Positions 17,503-27,114 are shown, numbered from the stretch's first letter. The stretch is DNA of 64,000 nt from Lysinibacillus fusiformis (GCF_016925635.1 NZ_CP070490.1:4780001-4844000); one strand, 5' to 3'. Program-made: numbers and translations. The notes: a model not told the origin generated them from the letters alone.

Positions 17503-18696
17503 TTACTTTTTATTTACAGATGAGTTCACTACAGTTGGTAGACCCCATAACTCGATAAAGCCTACAGCGGAAGCGTGATTGAATTGATCTTCCTTCGAGT
17601 ATGTTGCTAGCTTTTCACTGTATAATGAATTTGGTGATTTACGTCCTTCTACAATCGCATGTCCTTTAAATAGTTTCACACGTACTGTACCATTCACATA
17701 TTGTTGTGTTTGCGCAAGGAATGCTTCAAGAGCATCACGTAATGGTGAGAACCATAGACCGTCGTAAATTAATTCAGAAAGTTTTTTCTCAATTACTGGC
17801 TTGAAGTGTGCTAATTCTTTTACAAGCGTTAAATCTTCAAGCTCTTTATGCGCTGTTAACAGCACTTTTGCACCTGGAATTTCATAAACCTCACGAGATT
17901 TAATACCAACTAGACGATTTTCTACGTGGTCGATACGTCCTACACCATGAGCACCTGCTACTGCATTTAATTCTTGAATTAAATCAGCAAGCTTCATTTC
18001 TTTTCCATTTAATGCTACTGGTTTACCAGCTACAAACTCGATTTCCACATATTCGGCTTCATTCGGTGCATTTTCAACAGAAACTGTTAAGCCATAAGCT
18101 TCTTCTGGTGGCGACACCCATGGATCTTCCATGATGCCTGCCTCATTTGCACGGCCCCATAAGTTTTGGTCGATTGAGAATGGTGAATCCAATGTTGCAG
18201 GAATCGGTACATTATGCTTCATTGCATATTCGATTTCCTCATCGCGGCTCCAGCCCCACTCACGTACTGGTGCTAATACCTCTAAATCTGGATTTAATGC
18301 TTTAATGGATACTTCAAAACGAACTTGGTCATTCCCTTTACCTGTGCAACCATGCGCAACAGCATCTGCGCCTACTTGATTAGCAATCTCTACTAGTTTT
18401 TTCGAGATAAGTGGACGGGAAAGTGCTGATACTAATGGATACTTTTGCTCATACCAAGTATGTGCTTGTAAAGAAATTAATGCATATCCTTCAGCAAATT
18501 CATCTTTCGCATCCACCATATAAGATTCAATCGCCCCTACTTGAAGAGCTTTATTTTTTACGAATTCAAGATCTTTCCCTTCGCCAACGTCAAGACATAC
18601 TGCAATGACGTCCCACCCTTGTTCTTTTAACCATGGAATTGCTACCGAAGTATCAAGTCCGCCTGAATAAGCTAACACAACTTTTTTATTTGCCAT
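17503..18696 (-). CDS. argG: Argininosuccinate synthase
   Basis: A 397-aa ATP-dependent ligase joining citrulline and aspartate. The ATP pyrophosphatase P-loop AYSGGLDTS is at residues 9-17; [13 protein letters not shown] and the [12 protein letters not shown] segment are family hallmarks. It is first in the argG-argH pair and preceded by a good promoter with ArgR-like half-sites. No other arginine genes are in the window. Confidence 0.97.
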   Translation of the reverse strand: MANKKVVLAYSGGLDTSVAIPWLKEQGWDVIAVCLDVGEGKDLEFVKNKALQVGAIESYMVDAKDEFAEGYALISLQAHTWYEQKYPLVSALSRPLISKKLVEIANQVGADAVAHGCTGKGNDQVRFEVSIKALNPDLEVLAPVREWGWSRDEEIEYAMKHNVPIPATLDSPFSIDQNLWGRANEAGIMEDPWVSPPEEAYGLTVSVENAPNEAEYVEIEFVAGKPVALNGKEMKLADLIQELNAVAGAHGVGRIDHVENRLVGIKSREVYEIPGAKVLLTAHKELEDLTLVKELAHFKPVIEKKLSELIYDGLWFSPLRDALEAFLAQTQQYVNGTVRVKLFKGHAIVEGRKSPNSLYSEKLATYSKEDQFNHASAVGFIELWGLPTVVNSSVNKK

Positions 18697-18724
18697 TAAA
18701 AATGCGCCTCCATTGCTCTATCGA

Positions 18725-18792
18725 TATGTATGTTTATACATTCATTTAAAAGTTTATACACGAATAGTATCATGTTATAAAAATAAATACAA
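18725..18792 (-). promoter_or_regulatory. argG promoter with possible ArgR/AhrC operator
   Basis: On the minus strand a -35 TTGTAT (18787-18792) and -10 TACTAT (18764-18769) are separated by exactly 17 bases. Downstream, two related segments (TTCGTGTATAAAC and ATGAATGTATAAACA) look like degenerate ARG boxes. The promoter call is firmer than the operator call. Confidence 0.6.
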
Positions 18793-18949
18793 GTGTATTT
18801 TTATAAATTAATAGACTTTTATTTTTATTGTCAAAAGTAAGTCGTTCCTGACAAAAGGTCACGAAGGAATCCATGGATATTAACTCGAAAAAACGTTTTT
18901 TTACTATATATAGAAATGTATACTATATAAGTTTAGCAATGAACGACAA

Positions 18950-18981
18950 AAAAGAATCCATTATACAAACTGGATTCTTTT
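18950..18981 (-). terminator. Terminator after the CPBP gene
   Basis: An 11-bp stem AAAAGAATCCA / TGGATTCTTTT with a 10-base loop, 5 bases before the gene's stop-side boundary. Confidence 0.85.
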
Positions 18982-18985
18982 CTAG

Positions 18986-19846
18986 CTACTTTTCTGATTG
19001 AATCCCATACAAGACTTTATTAGGATTAATCAAAATAAGTAGAACGGCCGCCGCCGAGTATAAAATGGCATTATACATGATTAAATCAATTAGGTTTCCA
19101 TTTATGGAGCCGATAAAAAAATTAAAGAGCTGATGAATAATAATAGGAATAATTAAATTCTGATTGATGTTATAAAATACTGTCATGATAATGGTCGTTG
19201 CTATGATGGATAGCATAAAGAATAAACTGTATTTGATTAAATCCATCCCAATAAACCCTGTTGTAAGCCATATAGGTAAATGCCACATCCCCCACCAAAA
19301 GCCTATGATAATAGATGCAATTAAAGGGGAATACTCCTTTTGAAGCTCAAGCAGCGCAAAGCCCCTCCATCCTAATTCTTCTCCTAGTGGTCCTGACAAA
19401 AGCGTTTTAACAAAATAAAAACTCAGCATGCCCCATGAAGACAGCGTAAAAATAGAGGTTGCTTCATAATTATTCATGATAAGAAACAAAATAATGATAA
19501 AGATAACCGTTTGTATCATCACTATTGAAACAATCACTGACAATGACAATTTACTTTTAAATTTTTGTTTGACAAAGTGGATAAAACGCTGCCCAGGATA
19601 GATTCTTGGAAAAAGTAGAACAAAGGCAAAGGTGGATGACCAAGCCGATAGACAGCGTACGATATCAAATAGCCAAGTCGGATAGCCTAATAGCTTGACG
19701 GCCCCAACAACACAAAAAAGTGGCCAAAAAATGATATTGGTTAAAACAATAAAGCTTGCTACTGGTTTTTTTAATTTCTTTTTTCTACGCAAGTAGATCC
19801 CCCATTTCATCTGAATATCTTCAGCATAAACCTGGGGGTTGCTCAC
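18986..19846 (-). CDS. CPBP-family intramembrane metalloprotease
   Basis: A 286-aa membrane protein with about eight hydrophobic segments and the Abi/CPBP motifs: EELGWRGFALL (glutamates and Arg of motif 1), FWWGMWHLP (motif 2 His) and a later NFFIGS. Members act as CAAX-type proteases or in bacteriocin self-protection; the substrate is not predictable. The GTG at 19846 lies 20 bases after the MerR stop and lacks a clear ribosome site, so translation may be coupled to the regulator; an internal ATG at MKWGIYLRRKKK is an alternative start. Confidence 0.82.
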   Translation of the reverse strand: MSNPQVYAEDIQMKWGIYLRRKKKLKKPVASFIVLTNIIFWPLFCVVGAVKLLGYPTWLFDIVRCLSAWSSTFAFVLLFPRIYPGQRFIHFVKQKFKSKLSLSVIVSIVMIQTVIFIIILFLIMNNYEATSIFTLSSWGMLSFYFVKTLLSGPLGEELGWRGFALLELQKEYSPLIASIIIGFWWGMWHLPIWLTTGFIGMDLIKYSLFFMLSIIATTIIMTVFYNINQNLIIPIIIHQLFNFFIGSINGNLIDLIMYNAILYSAAAVLLILINPNKVLYGIQSEK

Positions 19847-19866
19847 AGGTCAAACCCATTTTGCGA

Positions 19867-20661
19867 TTATTTTATCGGTACATACATTTCTAAAAAAATA
19901 CGTTCAAGCCCCTCTTCATAAGTGGTAAGCAATAAGTTGATATAAACAAGCCCTAAAAGCTCATAGCCATTTTCCTTAGCTACTTTTCTTATACTAGCCT
20001 CTACTTTATCGTCTGTGTTTTTGCCCCCTGTAGACCAGCGCCCATCTTCTATAACCGTATAAAGACATTTAGGGTGCGATAAAATTTCACCTTCTGTTGG
20101 TGGATCGCTATTTTCCACTTTCCTGACAATCATAAATTTATTTTCTAGCATTCCGCTATCATTGAATCGAATAACTCTTCTTAAAGATGTAAGAATTACC
20201 GCTTTCTTTATACTGTCTGCCTTTTCTTTTAACGAGTCATATTCATCATAGGCCGTATAATGATCTATTACGCCCATTATTTCCAATGGTTTCATTTCCT
20301 TTATAGTATACTTCCCTAAAAATTGACTAATTTTTTGACAATCCTCTTTTACAAGCTGGAGCTTTTTTAATTGTAGCTTTTTATAAGCTATCTCCTCTAA
20401 CACTTCCTGTTCTTTTTCTACTAACAATGATTGGATGCCATCTATACTCTTGCCTTTTCTTAATTCCTGAATCTTTTTAATTTCAACATCAATTTCTCTA
20501 TAAAAATTGACGGTTGTGACATCGTATATATCAAAATGATTGTATGTTCTATACCCATTCTGACTATTTTGCTGGGGCTTTACTAATCCCTTTTCTTCGT
20601 AATATTTTAAGGTGTCCCTAGAAACCCTTAAAAATTTTGCAACTTGACCAATTGTATACAT
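19867..20661 (-). CDS. MerR-family regulator with C-terminal effector domain
   Basis: A 264-aa MerR-type activator. The winged helix (YTIGQVAKFLRVSRDTLKYYEEKGLV, residues 2-27, then GYRTYNHFD) binds DNA. A coiled-coil dimerisation helix follows at about residues 75-115, and the C-terminal 140 residues resemble a BmrR/GyrI-like ligand-binding fold. It has a good ribosome site and directly precedes the CPBP membrane protease gene, which it probably controls. Confidence 0.85.
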   Translation of the reverse strand: MYTIGQVAKFLRVSRDTLKYYEEKGLVKPQQNSQNGYRTYNHFDIYDVTTVNFYREIDVEIKKIQELRKGKSIDGIQSLLVEKEQEVLEEIAYKKLQLKKLQLVKEDCQKISQFLGKYTIKEMKPLEIMGVIDHYTAYDEYDSLKEKADSIKKAVILTSLRRVIRFNDSGMLENKFMIVRKVENSDPPTEGEILSHPKCLYTVIEDGRWSTGGKNTDDKVEASIRKVAKENGYELLGLVYINLLLTTYEEGLERIFLEMYVPIK

Positions 20662-20720
20662 TTAAGTCTCCCTTTCAGCTCTTCCTCTTCACTACTATAG
20701 CTACAATTATATGTAAATAT

Positions 20721-20760
20721 GAAAAAACCGTAGACATGCACGTGAAGCATGTTTACAGTT
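20721..20760 (-). terminator. Terminator after the SDR gene
   Basis: A 14-bp stem AACTGTAAACATGC / GCATGTCTACGGTT (two non-Watson-Crick positions) followed by TTTTTTC on the minus strand. Confidence 0.8.
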
Positions 20761-20770
20761 TCAAATGTTG

Positions 20771-21526
20771 TTATTTCTTATGAAAAAATGATTTGCCCAA
20801 CCATTCTATGGTCGCAGGGGCTAATGCATATAATTTACTGGATAATCCCATAATTCGAGGTAGATTCATCTCACGAACTGGACGATCAATTGTTTTCACC
20901 GTTGCTTGTGCCACTTCTTCTGCTGATAATAAAAATCGACCCAAGGACTCTCGGTAGCCACTTGCATCATTGGCTTTATCTAAAAATGGTGTATCAATTG
21001 GACCTGGATGGATGGCTGTTACGTTGACATTATACGGAGCCAATTCCATACGCAGTCCATTGGTAAAGCCAACAATCGCGTGTTTCGTAGCAGCATAGAC
21101 ACTTGCTTTTGGTGTGGCTACCTTTCCAGCCTGTGAACCAATGAATATTAAATGGCCCTGTTTGCGTTCCATCATCTTAGCGGCTAATCGTTTCGTAAGA
21201 TAGATTGGTACACTAACATTTAATTCGATCATTTGCGCAATCTCCTCATCCTGTAAAGCAGGGGCTACAGCAAATTTTCCTACACCTGCTGAAAGAATCG
21301 CTACATCAAGCGGTGGTAGTTGGGCGCAAACATCATCAAGTGTATGGAGATTGGTTAAATCCGCTTGGATCACTTGAGCACCTAAACGCTCTAGGACCTT
21401 TAGTGCAACGGCATTGCGACCCGTTGCATAAACGGTATGCCCTTGAGCTACTAGTAATTCCGTTATTTTTAGGCCAACCCCACTTGTCGCACCTGTCACA
21501 AAGATCGTTTTGTTAGGATGATTCAT
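20771..21526 (-). CDS. Short-chain dehydrogenase/reductase
   Basis: A 251-aa classical SDR oxidoreductase. The dinucleotide-binding motif TGATSGVGLKI is at residues 11-21; the catalytic YxxxK is in YAATKHAIVG and the catalytic Ser in FIGSQAGKV. Arg and Asn residues after the glycine motif suggest NADP preference (inference). Substrate unknown. It begins 8 bases after the metallo-hydrolase gene, so the two form an operon. Confidence 0.88.
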   Translation of the reverse strand: MNHPNKTIFVTGATSGVGLKITELLVAQGHTVYATGRNAVALKVLERLGAQVIQADLTNLHTLDDVCAQLPPLDVAILSAGVGKFAVAPALQDEEIAQMIELNVSVPIYLTKRLAAKMMERKQGHLIFIGSQAGKVATPKASVYAATKHAIVGFTNGLRMELAPYNVNVTAIHPGPIDTPFLDKANDASGYRESLGRFLLSAEEVAQATVKTIDRPVREMNLPRIMGLSSKLYALAPATIEWLGKSFFHKK

Positions 21527-21534
21527 GTATAAAC

Positions 21535-22482
21535 CTACTTCCTTTGAAATAAATAGATACCTGCTTGTGTCTTCGTTGACGTAATATACTCATTGGCCTC
21601 TAAATAATCTAAATGACCAAGTGTTTTGGATAAAGTTAAACCAAGCTGATGCTGGAAGATGGCTGGATACAGGCGTTTTGTTACTTGGACAACGGTTAAT
21701 TGATCATCGCCTAACAATTCAAGAACCTTCATCGATTGCTGGTGCTGACGCTCTAATCGTTTATCAATTAACACAGGAATATCCTCTAGCTCTGCTCCAT
21801 GCCCTGTATACATCCTTTTGACTGGTAATTGGCGTAGAATTTCAAGGGATGCATTGTATTGCAGTAAAGATTTTGTACGTCCTACTGTACGATCCAATGG
21901 TGGCTCTATTAATGGATTGGGCGTTATTTTTTCGAGTAATAAATCTCCACCAATCACATGATGGTTTTTTTCATTCCAAAAAATGAAGTGGCTTTGTGCG
22001 TGACCTAATGTTTCGATTGCCTTTAATCCTGGATGCCCAGGCACTTCATCTCCATCCGCCAAGATTTGTGTTAATGGTCGTTCACCCACAAGCTCCAGTT
22101 CACGACGAACATGGACACTTTTTGAAATATATTCTTGTGGTACACCATGCTCCAACAAACGCTCACTGTAAAATTGCTCGTGATAACGTAAAAAATCTTC
22201 ATCATGACGAAGCCATTTGTCATTATAGGCATGCCCTAAAATTTCTGCATGTGGAAAGGCATCGACCCATCCTGCATGATCTGGATGGTGGTGGGTTAAC
22301 ACAACCTGTTCAATATCTTGCATGTCAAAGCCGGCTGCTCGAATTCCCCATTTCAAAGCATCATAGGCTTCCATTGTTTTTGGTCCAACATCAAAAATGC
22401 TAAGTGCATCGCCTTTTACAATAAATGCATTGACATCTCCTACTGCATAGGGTGTTGGTATTTCTATTTTGACTATAGACAA
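21535..22482 (-). CDS. Metallo-beta-lactamase-fold hydrolase
   Basis: A protein of about 315 aa with the MBL metal motif THHHPDHAGW, a second His in LGHAQSHF, and TGHG later. The C-terminal 80 residues look like a winged-helix cap, as in lactonase/thioesterase-like members. The frame is open to 22524, but no ribosome site precedes that ATG; a TTG at 22482 has GGGGGAG six bases upstream, giving an N-terminus SIVKIEIPTPYAVGDVNAF typical of the family. It is first in a two-gene unit with the SDR. Confidence 0.85.
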   Translation of the reverse strand: MSIVKIEIPTPYAVGDVNAFIVKGDALSIFDVGPKTMEAYDALKWGIRAAGFDMQDIEQVVLTHHHPDHAGWVDAFPHAEILGHAYNDKWLRHDEDFLRYHEQFYSERLLEHGVPQEYISKSVHVRRELELVGERPLTQILADGDEVPGHPGLKAIETLGHAQSHFIFWNEKNHHVIGGDLLLEKITPNPLIEPPLDRTVGRTKSLLQYNASLEILRQLPVKRMYTGHGAELEDIPVLIDKRLERQHQQSMKVLELLGDDQLTVVQVTKRLYPAIFQHQLGLTLSKTLGHLDYLEANEYITSTKTQAGIYLFQRK

Positions 22483-22563
22483 AGTTGTCTCCCCCTTTTC
22501 ACGCACTTGTGAATACTGATTCATTCTATTTTACAAGTTTTTTCTGTTTTCGTCATCCTCCTG

Positions 22564-22592
22564 TTGACAGGTTGCCTTTTCCTCACTATAAT
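22564..22592 (+). promoter_or_regulatory. Consensus sigma-A promoter for proC
   Basis: TTGACA at 22564-22569, a 17-base spacer, then TATAAT at 22587-22592: a perfect match. It reads into the T-box leader. Confidence 0.9.
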
Positions 22593-22609
22593 TTTGAATA
22601 ATCTAATTA

Positions 22610-22848
22610 TTTATGTGCGTTGAGGAAGACGAGTACGTAACTGGTGAAGGTGTTAGAGAGTGTTACATTTGCTGAGAGTAACATCACCCGCTCCCATTAC
22701 CGAACCTACTTCTGAGCAGTTATGCAAACATAACCGTTTCCCTTGCGATAAGAGGGCTAAGAGTTGTGCCAACAATTGGCAAACAAAGGTGGTACCGCGG
22801 AAACGAGAGCGTTTTCGTCCTTCTAAATAAGGACGAGAGCGCTTTTTT
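22610..22848 (+). promoter_or_regulatory. T-box riboswitch (probably proline-specific)
   Basis: The T-box sequence AAAGGTGGTACCGCGG is at 22785-22800, forming the antiterminator. It is followed by a GC-rich terminator (stem 22808-22820 / 22831-22843, then TTTTTT). The upstream stem I region contains AGTA and GAAC elements typical of the specifier internal loop. CCG at 22700-22702, followed by A, is a candidate proline specifier. Uncharged tRNA-Pro would stabilise the antiterminator and switch proC on; T-box control of proline synthesis genes is known in B. subtilis. Confidence 0.9.
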
Positions 22849-22871
22849 ATTTTGAACTGGAGGTTTTGTTC

Positions 22872-23675
22872 ATGAAAAAAATATTATTTATCGGTGCAGG
22901 CTCAATGGCGGAAGCATTGATGCAAGGCTGGATTAAACAAAAGGTGTTCACACCTCAGGAAATATACGTCACCAATCGCTCTGACAAAGAACGTTTACAT
23001 TTCTTACATGAAACATATGGTGTCCATTGTGTGTTTGATCATGCAATTTATCAACAGGCAGACCTTATCATTTTAGCGATGAAGCCGAAAGATGCCATTG
23101 CTGCCATGTGTGATCTTAAGCCTAAACTTACAGCGCACACTGCTGTATTGTCCATTTTAGCAGGCATTGCGATTGATACGATTACAGAATTTTTAGGGAG
23201 TCGCCCTGTAGCAAGAGTCATGCCGAACACTTCTGCTACAATCGGCATGTCAGCAAGTGGCATTGCATTCAATCACGAGGTATCTGCAGAGCAGCGTATC
23301 CTTTTCCTCCAATTATTAGAGGCAGTTGGCTCCGTTATTGAAGTCGATGAGGATCAGCTACATGCTGTCACAGCCCTTTCAGGTAGTGGCCCTGCTTATA
23401 TCTATTATTTAATGGAAGCTTTTGAACGAGTAGGAACAAAGGTAGGTTTATCGAAAGATACTGTGCGCTTACTGATGACTCAAACACTGGCAGGAACAGC
23501 GGAGATGCTCAAGCAATCAGTAGATGAACCAGATGTCTTACGCAAAAAGGTGACAAGTCCAGGTGGTACAACGGAGGCTGGAATTCAGGCGCTAGAGCAA
23601 TATCAATTTAATGAAGCCATTGAAGCATGTATTAAAGAAGCAGAGGCACGATCTCGTTCACTTGCAAATGGGTAA
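22872..23675 (+). CDS. proC: Pyrroline-5-carboxylate reductase
   Basis: A 267-aa NAD(P)H-dependent enzyme for the last step of proline synthesis. The Rossmann motif FIGAGSMAEAL is at the N-terminus; the family signature around GSGPAYIYYLMEAF and RKKVTSPGGTTEAGI is intact. The ATG at 22872 with GGAGG 8 bases upstream is chosen over an upstream TTG. A T-box leader controls it, which supports a biosynthetic role. This is one of the ProC-type isozymes (like B. subtilis ProI), so the isozyme name is uncertain. Confidence 0.93.
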   Translation: MKKILFIGAGSMAEALMQGWIKQKVFTPQEIYVTNRSDKERLHFLHETYGVHCVFDHAIYQQADLIILAMKPKDAIAAMCDLKPKLTAHTAVLSILAGIAIDTITEFLGSRPVARVMPNTSATIGMSASGIAFNHEVSAEQRILFLQLLEAVGSVIEVDEDQLHAVTALSGSGPAYIYYLMEAFERVGTKVGLSKDTVRLLMTQTLAGTAEMLKQSVDEPDVLRKKVTSPGGTTEAGIQALEQYQFNEAIEACIKEAEARSRSLANG

Positions 23676-23723
23676 CATTATGTGCAAAATAGAGTGTATC
23701 ACTAGGAATTAGGAGGCTTTATT

Positions 23724-24734
23724 TTGAGTAAATTATTCGAACCCTATACATTACAATCTATCTCCTTAAAAAACCGTGTTGTTATGGCCCCTATGTGCAT
23801 GTACTCAGCACAAGACGATGGTATGGTGACACCCTTTCATTTCGTCCATTATGCGACACGTGCAGCTGGTCAAGTAGGCTTAATCATTTTAGAAGCTACG
23901 GGTGTTGTGCCAGAAGGTCGTATCTCAAATAAGGATTTAGGGATTTGGGATGATGCACATATTGAAGGATTAAGTCAATTAGTTGAAGGAATGAAAGCTT
24001 ACGGAGCTAAAACAGGCATCCAGCTTGCACATGCTGGTCGTAAAGCAACAGTGGATGGCGAAATTTTTGCCCCATCAGCTATTGCCTTTAGTTCAGACTA
24101 TAAAACGCCAACAGAAATGACAGAAGAGGACATTCACTATGTCATCGAGGCATTTCAACAAGCAGCGGTTCGTGCCGCTAAGGCTGGCTTTGATGTACTC
24201 GAAATTCATGGCGCACATGGCTATTTAATTAGCGAATTTTTATCACCTGCTACGAATAAACGTCAAGATCAATACGGTGGTTCACAGGAAAATCGTTATC
24301 GTATTCTGCGTCAAGTCATCGATGCGGTTCGCAGTGTATGGAATGGACCATTATTGGTACGTGTCTCTGCGGAAGATTACGCGGAAGATGGCACAACAAT
24401 GGATGATTTTATTGTTTTTAGCCGCTGGATGAAATCTCAAGGTGTTGATTTAGTCGATGTGTCAACAGGCGGTGTTGTACCAGCAGCCATCAATGTCTTT
24501 CCAGGCTATCAAGTAACACATGCAGAAGCGATTAAGCATGGGGCTGATATTCCTACGGGCGCAGTTGGTCTTATTACAACAGCCATTCAAGCCGAAGAGA
24601 TTCTTCAAAATAATCGTGCAGATTTAATATTTTTAGCGCGTGTTTTATTACGAGACCCTTATTGGGCACTACAGGCAGCTAAAGAACTAGGAGAAGACGT
24701 GCAACCTCCCGTACAATACGTGCGTGGCTGGTAA
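23724..24734 (+). CDS. namA: NADPH dehydrogenase, old yellow enzyme family (NamA/YqjM-like)
   Basis: A 336-aa FMN-dependent ene-reductase that reduces activated C=C bonds in electrophiles such as quinones and nitro compounds. PMCMYSA near residue 25 contains the active-site Cys typical of the YqjM class; LAHAGRKA and [16 protein letters not shown] carry the substrate-binding His pair. It starts at TTG with AGGAGG 7 bases upstream. It follows proC by 48 bases and may share its transcript, ending in a strong terminator. Confidence 0.9.
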   Translation: MSKLFEPYTLQSISLKNRVVMAPMCMYSAQDDGMVTPFHFVHYATRAAGQVGLIILEATGVVPEGRISNKDLGIWDDAHIEGLSQLVEGMKAYGAKTGIQLAHAGRKATVDGEIFAPSAIAFSSDYKTPTEMTEEDIHYVIEAFQQAAVRAAKAGFDVLEIHGAHGYLISEFLSPATNKRQDQYGGSQENRYRILRQVIDAVRSVWNGPLLVRVSAEDYAEDGTTMDDFIVFSRWMKSQGVDLVDVSTGGVVPAAINVFPGYQVTHAEAIKHGADIPTGAVGLITTAIQAEEILQNNRADLIFLARVLLRDPYWALQAAKELGEDVQPPVQYVRGW

Positions 24735-24747
24735 ATCAATTTCATCA

Positions 24748-24779
24748 AAAAACAGCTTGTTATCCAGCAAGCTGTTTTT
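24748..24779 (+). terminator. Terminator after namA
   Basis: A 12-bp perfect stem AAAAACAGCTTG / CAAGCTGTTTTT, convergent with the yuzB-like gene. Confidence 0.9.
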
Positions 24780-24782
24780 CAA

Positions 24783-25061
24783 TTAGAAAAGTGGATTTTG
24801 TTTTAATTCTTCATCAATAGCCTGCACCAATGACGCTGCATCTTCAGCTGTTACTACTTCTCCATTGACTATGGCAAAAATACCTTGCTCACAGATTTCA
24901 CAGTGGGATGTACAACCAGATTCCTCTATTTCAATATCATCACGTTCTAGTAATACATCATACGCATCTGCTGCCCCAAGAGATAAATTAGTGATACAAA
25001 ACTCCACTCTATTTTTTAGTTGCTGTGGTTCCTTCTTTTTTTTAAAAAGAGAAAATACCAT
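24783..25061 (-). CDS. YuzB-like DUF1450 protein
   Basis: A 92-aa small cytosolic protein of the YuzB family. Cysteines occur as EFCITN, then CTSHCEIC, a pattern like a thioredoxin-fold 2Fe-2S or redox protein; function is unestablished. The start has an AGGGGG ribosome site 9 bases before ATG. Monocistronic, convergent with namA. Confidence 0.8.
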   Translation of the reverse strand: MVFSLFKKKKEPQQLKNRVEFCITNLSLGAADAYDVLLERDDIEIEESGCTSHCEICEQGIFAIVNGEVVTAEDAASLVQAIDEELKQNPLF

Positions 25062-25225
25062 ATTTATTGACCCCCTACTCTCTAAAAACGATCATACCAC
25101 AATTCCATAAACTTAATGAAAACTGTATCGTTAAGCAAAATAATTTTCATAAAATACTATTAAGCTTTCTGCTCAATAAACATAAGTTTTTCTTATGAAA
25201 TTAATGTACAACCATTAAACGAAAA

Positions 25226-25250
25226 TGACTGCCTTGAAAAAAGGCAGTCA
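25226..25250 (-). terminator. Orphan terminator hairpin
   Basis: A 10-bp stem TGACTGCCTT / AAGGCAGTCA followed on the minus strand by ATTTTC. No intact gene feeds it; see the short remnant at 25292-25378. Confidence 0.6.
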
Positions 25251-25291
25251 CATACTACCTTCAAGTACTATTCTGCAATCAACTAAAATAG

Positions 25292-25378
25292 CTATTTATG
25301 TTGTTCAATCAAATCATCAGTCTGATCCATAAATCGTGTAAACATAAACTCCCACACAAATGTAGCGCTTTTATTATG
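25292..25378 (-). pseudogene. Possible 3' remnant of a lost gene
   Basis: A stop-to-stop stretch of 28 codons (containing FVWEFMFTRFMDQTDDLIEQ) ends 41 bases before the orphan terminator. It has protein-like composition but no start or ribosome site and no recognised family. The rest of the 25.06-25.43 kb intergenic region holds nothing else I can support. Confidence 0.3.
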
Positions 25379-25388
25379 TCAATATTAA

Positions 25389-25425
25389 AAACAACCAAGT
25401 CTCTTATGTATGACCTGGTTGTTTT
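25389..25425 (-). terminator. Terminator of the DUF3955-like gene
   Basis: Stem AACAACCA-x-GTC / GAC-x-TGGTTGTT with a 10-base loop, 6 bases past the gene. Confidence 0.8.
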
Positions 25426-25430
25426 ATCTA

Positions 25431-25646
25431 TTATTTAACGTATTGTGTCTTTTTAATAACCGAATTTAACGCCACCCCTACAACACATATAAATCCAATA
25501 AATAACAATAAAAATCCTATTGGAATAAGAAAGAATGGTTCTTCTAATGTACCATCAGGTGCTACATTACTCCCTTTCACCATAAAGATTAAAAAACTAA
25601 GTACGCCTAATATGATTGGCATTAATGCAAAAATATATTTTTTCAT
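25431..25646 (-). CDS. Small DUF3955-like membrane protein
   Basis: A 71-aa protein with two membrane helices (residues about 3-22 and 38-62) joined by a loop containing GTLEEPFFLIPIG, the motif I associate with DUF3955. Strong ribosome site (AGGAGAGAGG region). Function unknown; it has its own terminator and appears monocistronic. Confidence 0.7.
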   Translation of the reverse strand: MKKYIFALMPIILGVLSFLIFMVKGSNVAPDGTLEEPFFLIPIGFLLLFIGFICVVGVALNSVIKKTQYVK

Positions 25647-25870
25647 AACTTATTTCCTCTCTCCTAAATATTTTTATGTTTAATTCCTCCACTGCATCTT
25701 TCTACAACTTGTTGTAACAATCATAAATCCAAAATATATTCTAAGTCAATTATTTTTTATTGATAAACAATAAATTTTTATTCCAATTCAACCAATCCCA
25801 AATTGACATTTTGAAATTCTAACTATAAAATGACCATAATCTCTAGTGATAATTTGGAAGGGTGTTTTGT

Positions 25871-26314
25871 ATGAACTATGAAGATTTAATGCAATGGAAA
25901 GGTTATTTGTTTTTAGATAATATAGTAGAGCCAGGGACAAATTCTTTGAGAGTTTCTATTTCTAGAGCTTCCGTTAGCTCCGAAAGCGAGGATATAAGTT
26001 TTGAGGAAAAAACAATAAATGATGTCTATCCTATTGAAATTGATAAGACATTACCGGTCATACATATAGAATTCGATTCATATGTAGCCTATACTGTTTT
26101 TGACGAATCATTTCATTTTGTAAATCAAGAAGATGATTTCTTGGGTAACTCAGTACGTCTTTTTACAAACTCAACTTATTTAGATTTCATAAGTAAAGGA
26201 ACTATAGCTCTCGATATCTATTCCTACAAGGAGCTATTCCATTATCAGATTGTTTGTTTAGACCATATTATTGATATTGTCTCATTCGATGAACCCACTA
26301 TTATAAGCGAATAA
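25871..26314 (+). CDS. Hypothetical acidic protein, 147 aa
   Basis: I do not recognise this protein. It begins MNYEDLMQWKGYLFLDN, has no signal peptide or membrane helix, is acidic, and is predicted mainly beta-strand from its alternating hydrophobics. The ATG at 25871 has a GGAAGGG site upstream. It ends before its own terminator. Size and acidity resemble antitoxin-immunity proteins, but nothing next to it looks like a toxin, so that is only a thought. Confidence 0.65.
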   Translation: MNYEDLMQWKGYLFLDNIVEPGTNSLRVSISRASVSSESEDISFEEKTINDVYPIEIDKTLPVIHIEFDSYVAYTVFDESFHFVNQEDDFLGNSVRLFTNSTYLDFISKGTIALDIYSYKELFHYQIVCLDHIIDIVSFDEPTIISE

Positions 26315-26323
26315 GTAGTTTTT

Positions 26324-26360
26324 AAAACAGTCAATGAAATTATGTTGTCTGTTTTCTTTA
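26324..26360 (+). terminator. Terminator after the 147-aa gene
   Basis: Stem AAAACAG-x-CAA / TTG-x-CTGTTTT, then a T-rich run. Confidence 0.65.
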
Positions 26361-26415
26361 TTTCTATTAAACTGACCAAAATGAAATCATCTCGTAAAAG
26401 GTAGCTCCCGTAAAT

Positions 26416-27090
26416 TCAATTATTTTTTAACAAAAATTTTAGGATATTTTTTGTAAACTCTTCATATGAAGTATTCTTTCCACGCTGGTTATACCACTTT
26501 CGTATTGTTTCAACTAACCAAAACGGTACAGAATTTCCATCTATTAAATGATAGTATTGCTCATATCCTTTTTTTAAATGCTCCCATCGATAATCATTGC
26601 CCTGTAGTGTGTACTCAGAGACATCAATTACTTTTGCCCTTCCATTTTGGAGCAAAATATTTTTCAAATGTATATCACGAGGGTTAAGGCCCTTCTTCCG
26701 AACATATTCTCTTGCATCCTCCACTTCATTTATAACCTGTTTTGGAATGTGAATACCTTGTAGAATGCAATCAAAGAGCGTTTTTCCTTCTTCGTAACTT
26801 AAAACAAGGTATTCGTCATGTGTAGCAAAGCATGTTGAAAAGAAAGGTGAATCTCCTAATATTTGATAAACATTTGCTTCAACTTTTACTTTGTGCACTT
26901 TGTCTTTGGCATATAGTTTAAATACATACGCTGGGGCGGAAAGAGATTGAAAAACAGCCGCATCTGTCCCAACACCTATACACTTCAAATCATCAGCTTC
27001 ACCACTTATGGTTACCGGCTCATTATTTGAATTTGAAAAAACGTTTATTTTAGAAAGAGAACCTATAGCTTTGTCCCAGTCGTTTTCCAT
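26416..27090 (-). CDS. Protein kinase-like protein (YrzF-type)
   Basis: A protein of about 224 aa with a reduced eukaryotic-like kinase fold. YVFKLYAKDK could supply the ATP-binding Lys, LNPRDIHLKNILL is the catalytic-loop equivalent of HRDxKxxN, and AKVIDVSEY replaces the DFG motif. This matches the small YrzF/Bud32-like bacterial kinases. Several in-frame ATGs exist; the one at 27090 has GGGAG at 8 bases and is preferred over 27114. Substrate unknown; no partner gene adjacent. Confidence 0.75.
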   Translation of the reverse strand: MENDWDKAIGSLSKINVFSNSNNEPVTISGEADDLKCIGVGTDAAVFQSLSAPAYVFKLYAKDKVHKVKVEANVYQILGDSPFFSTCFATHDEYLVLSYEEGKTLFDCILQGIHIPKQVINEVEDAREYVRKKGLNPRDIHLKNILLQNGRAKVIDVSEYTLQGNDYRWEHLKKGYEQYYHLIDGNSVPFWLVETIRKWYNQRGKNTSYEEFTKNILKFLLKNN

Positions 27091-27114
27091 TTCCATCTCT
27101 CCCATCATTTGCAT

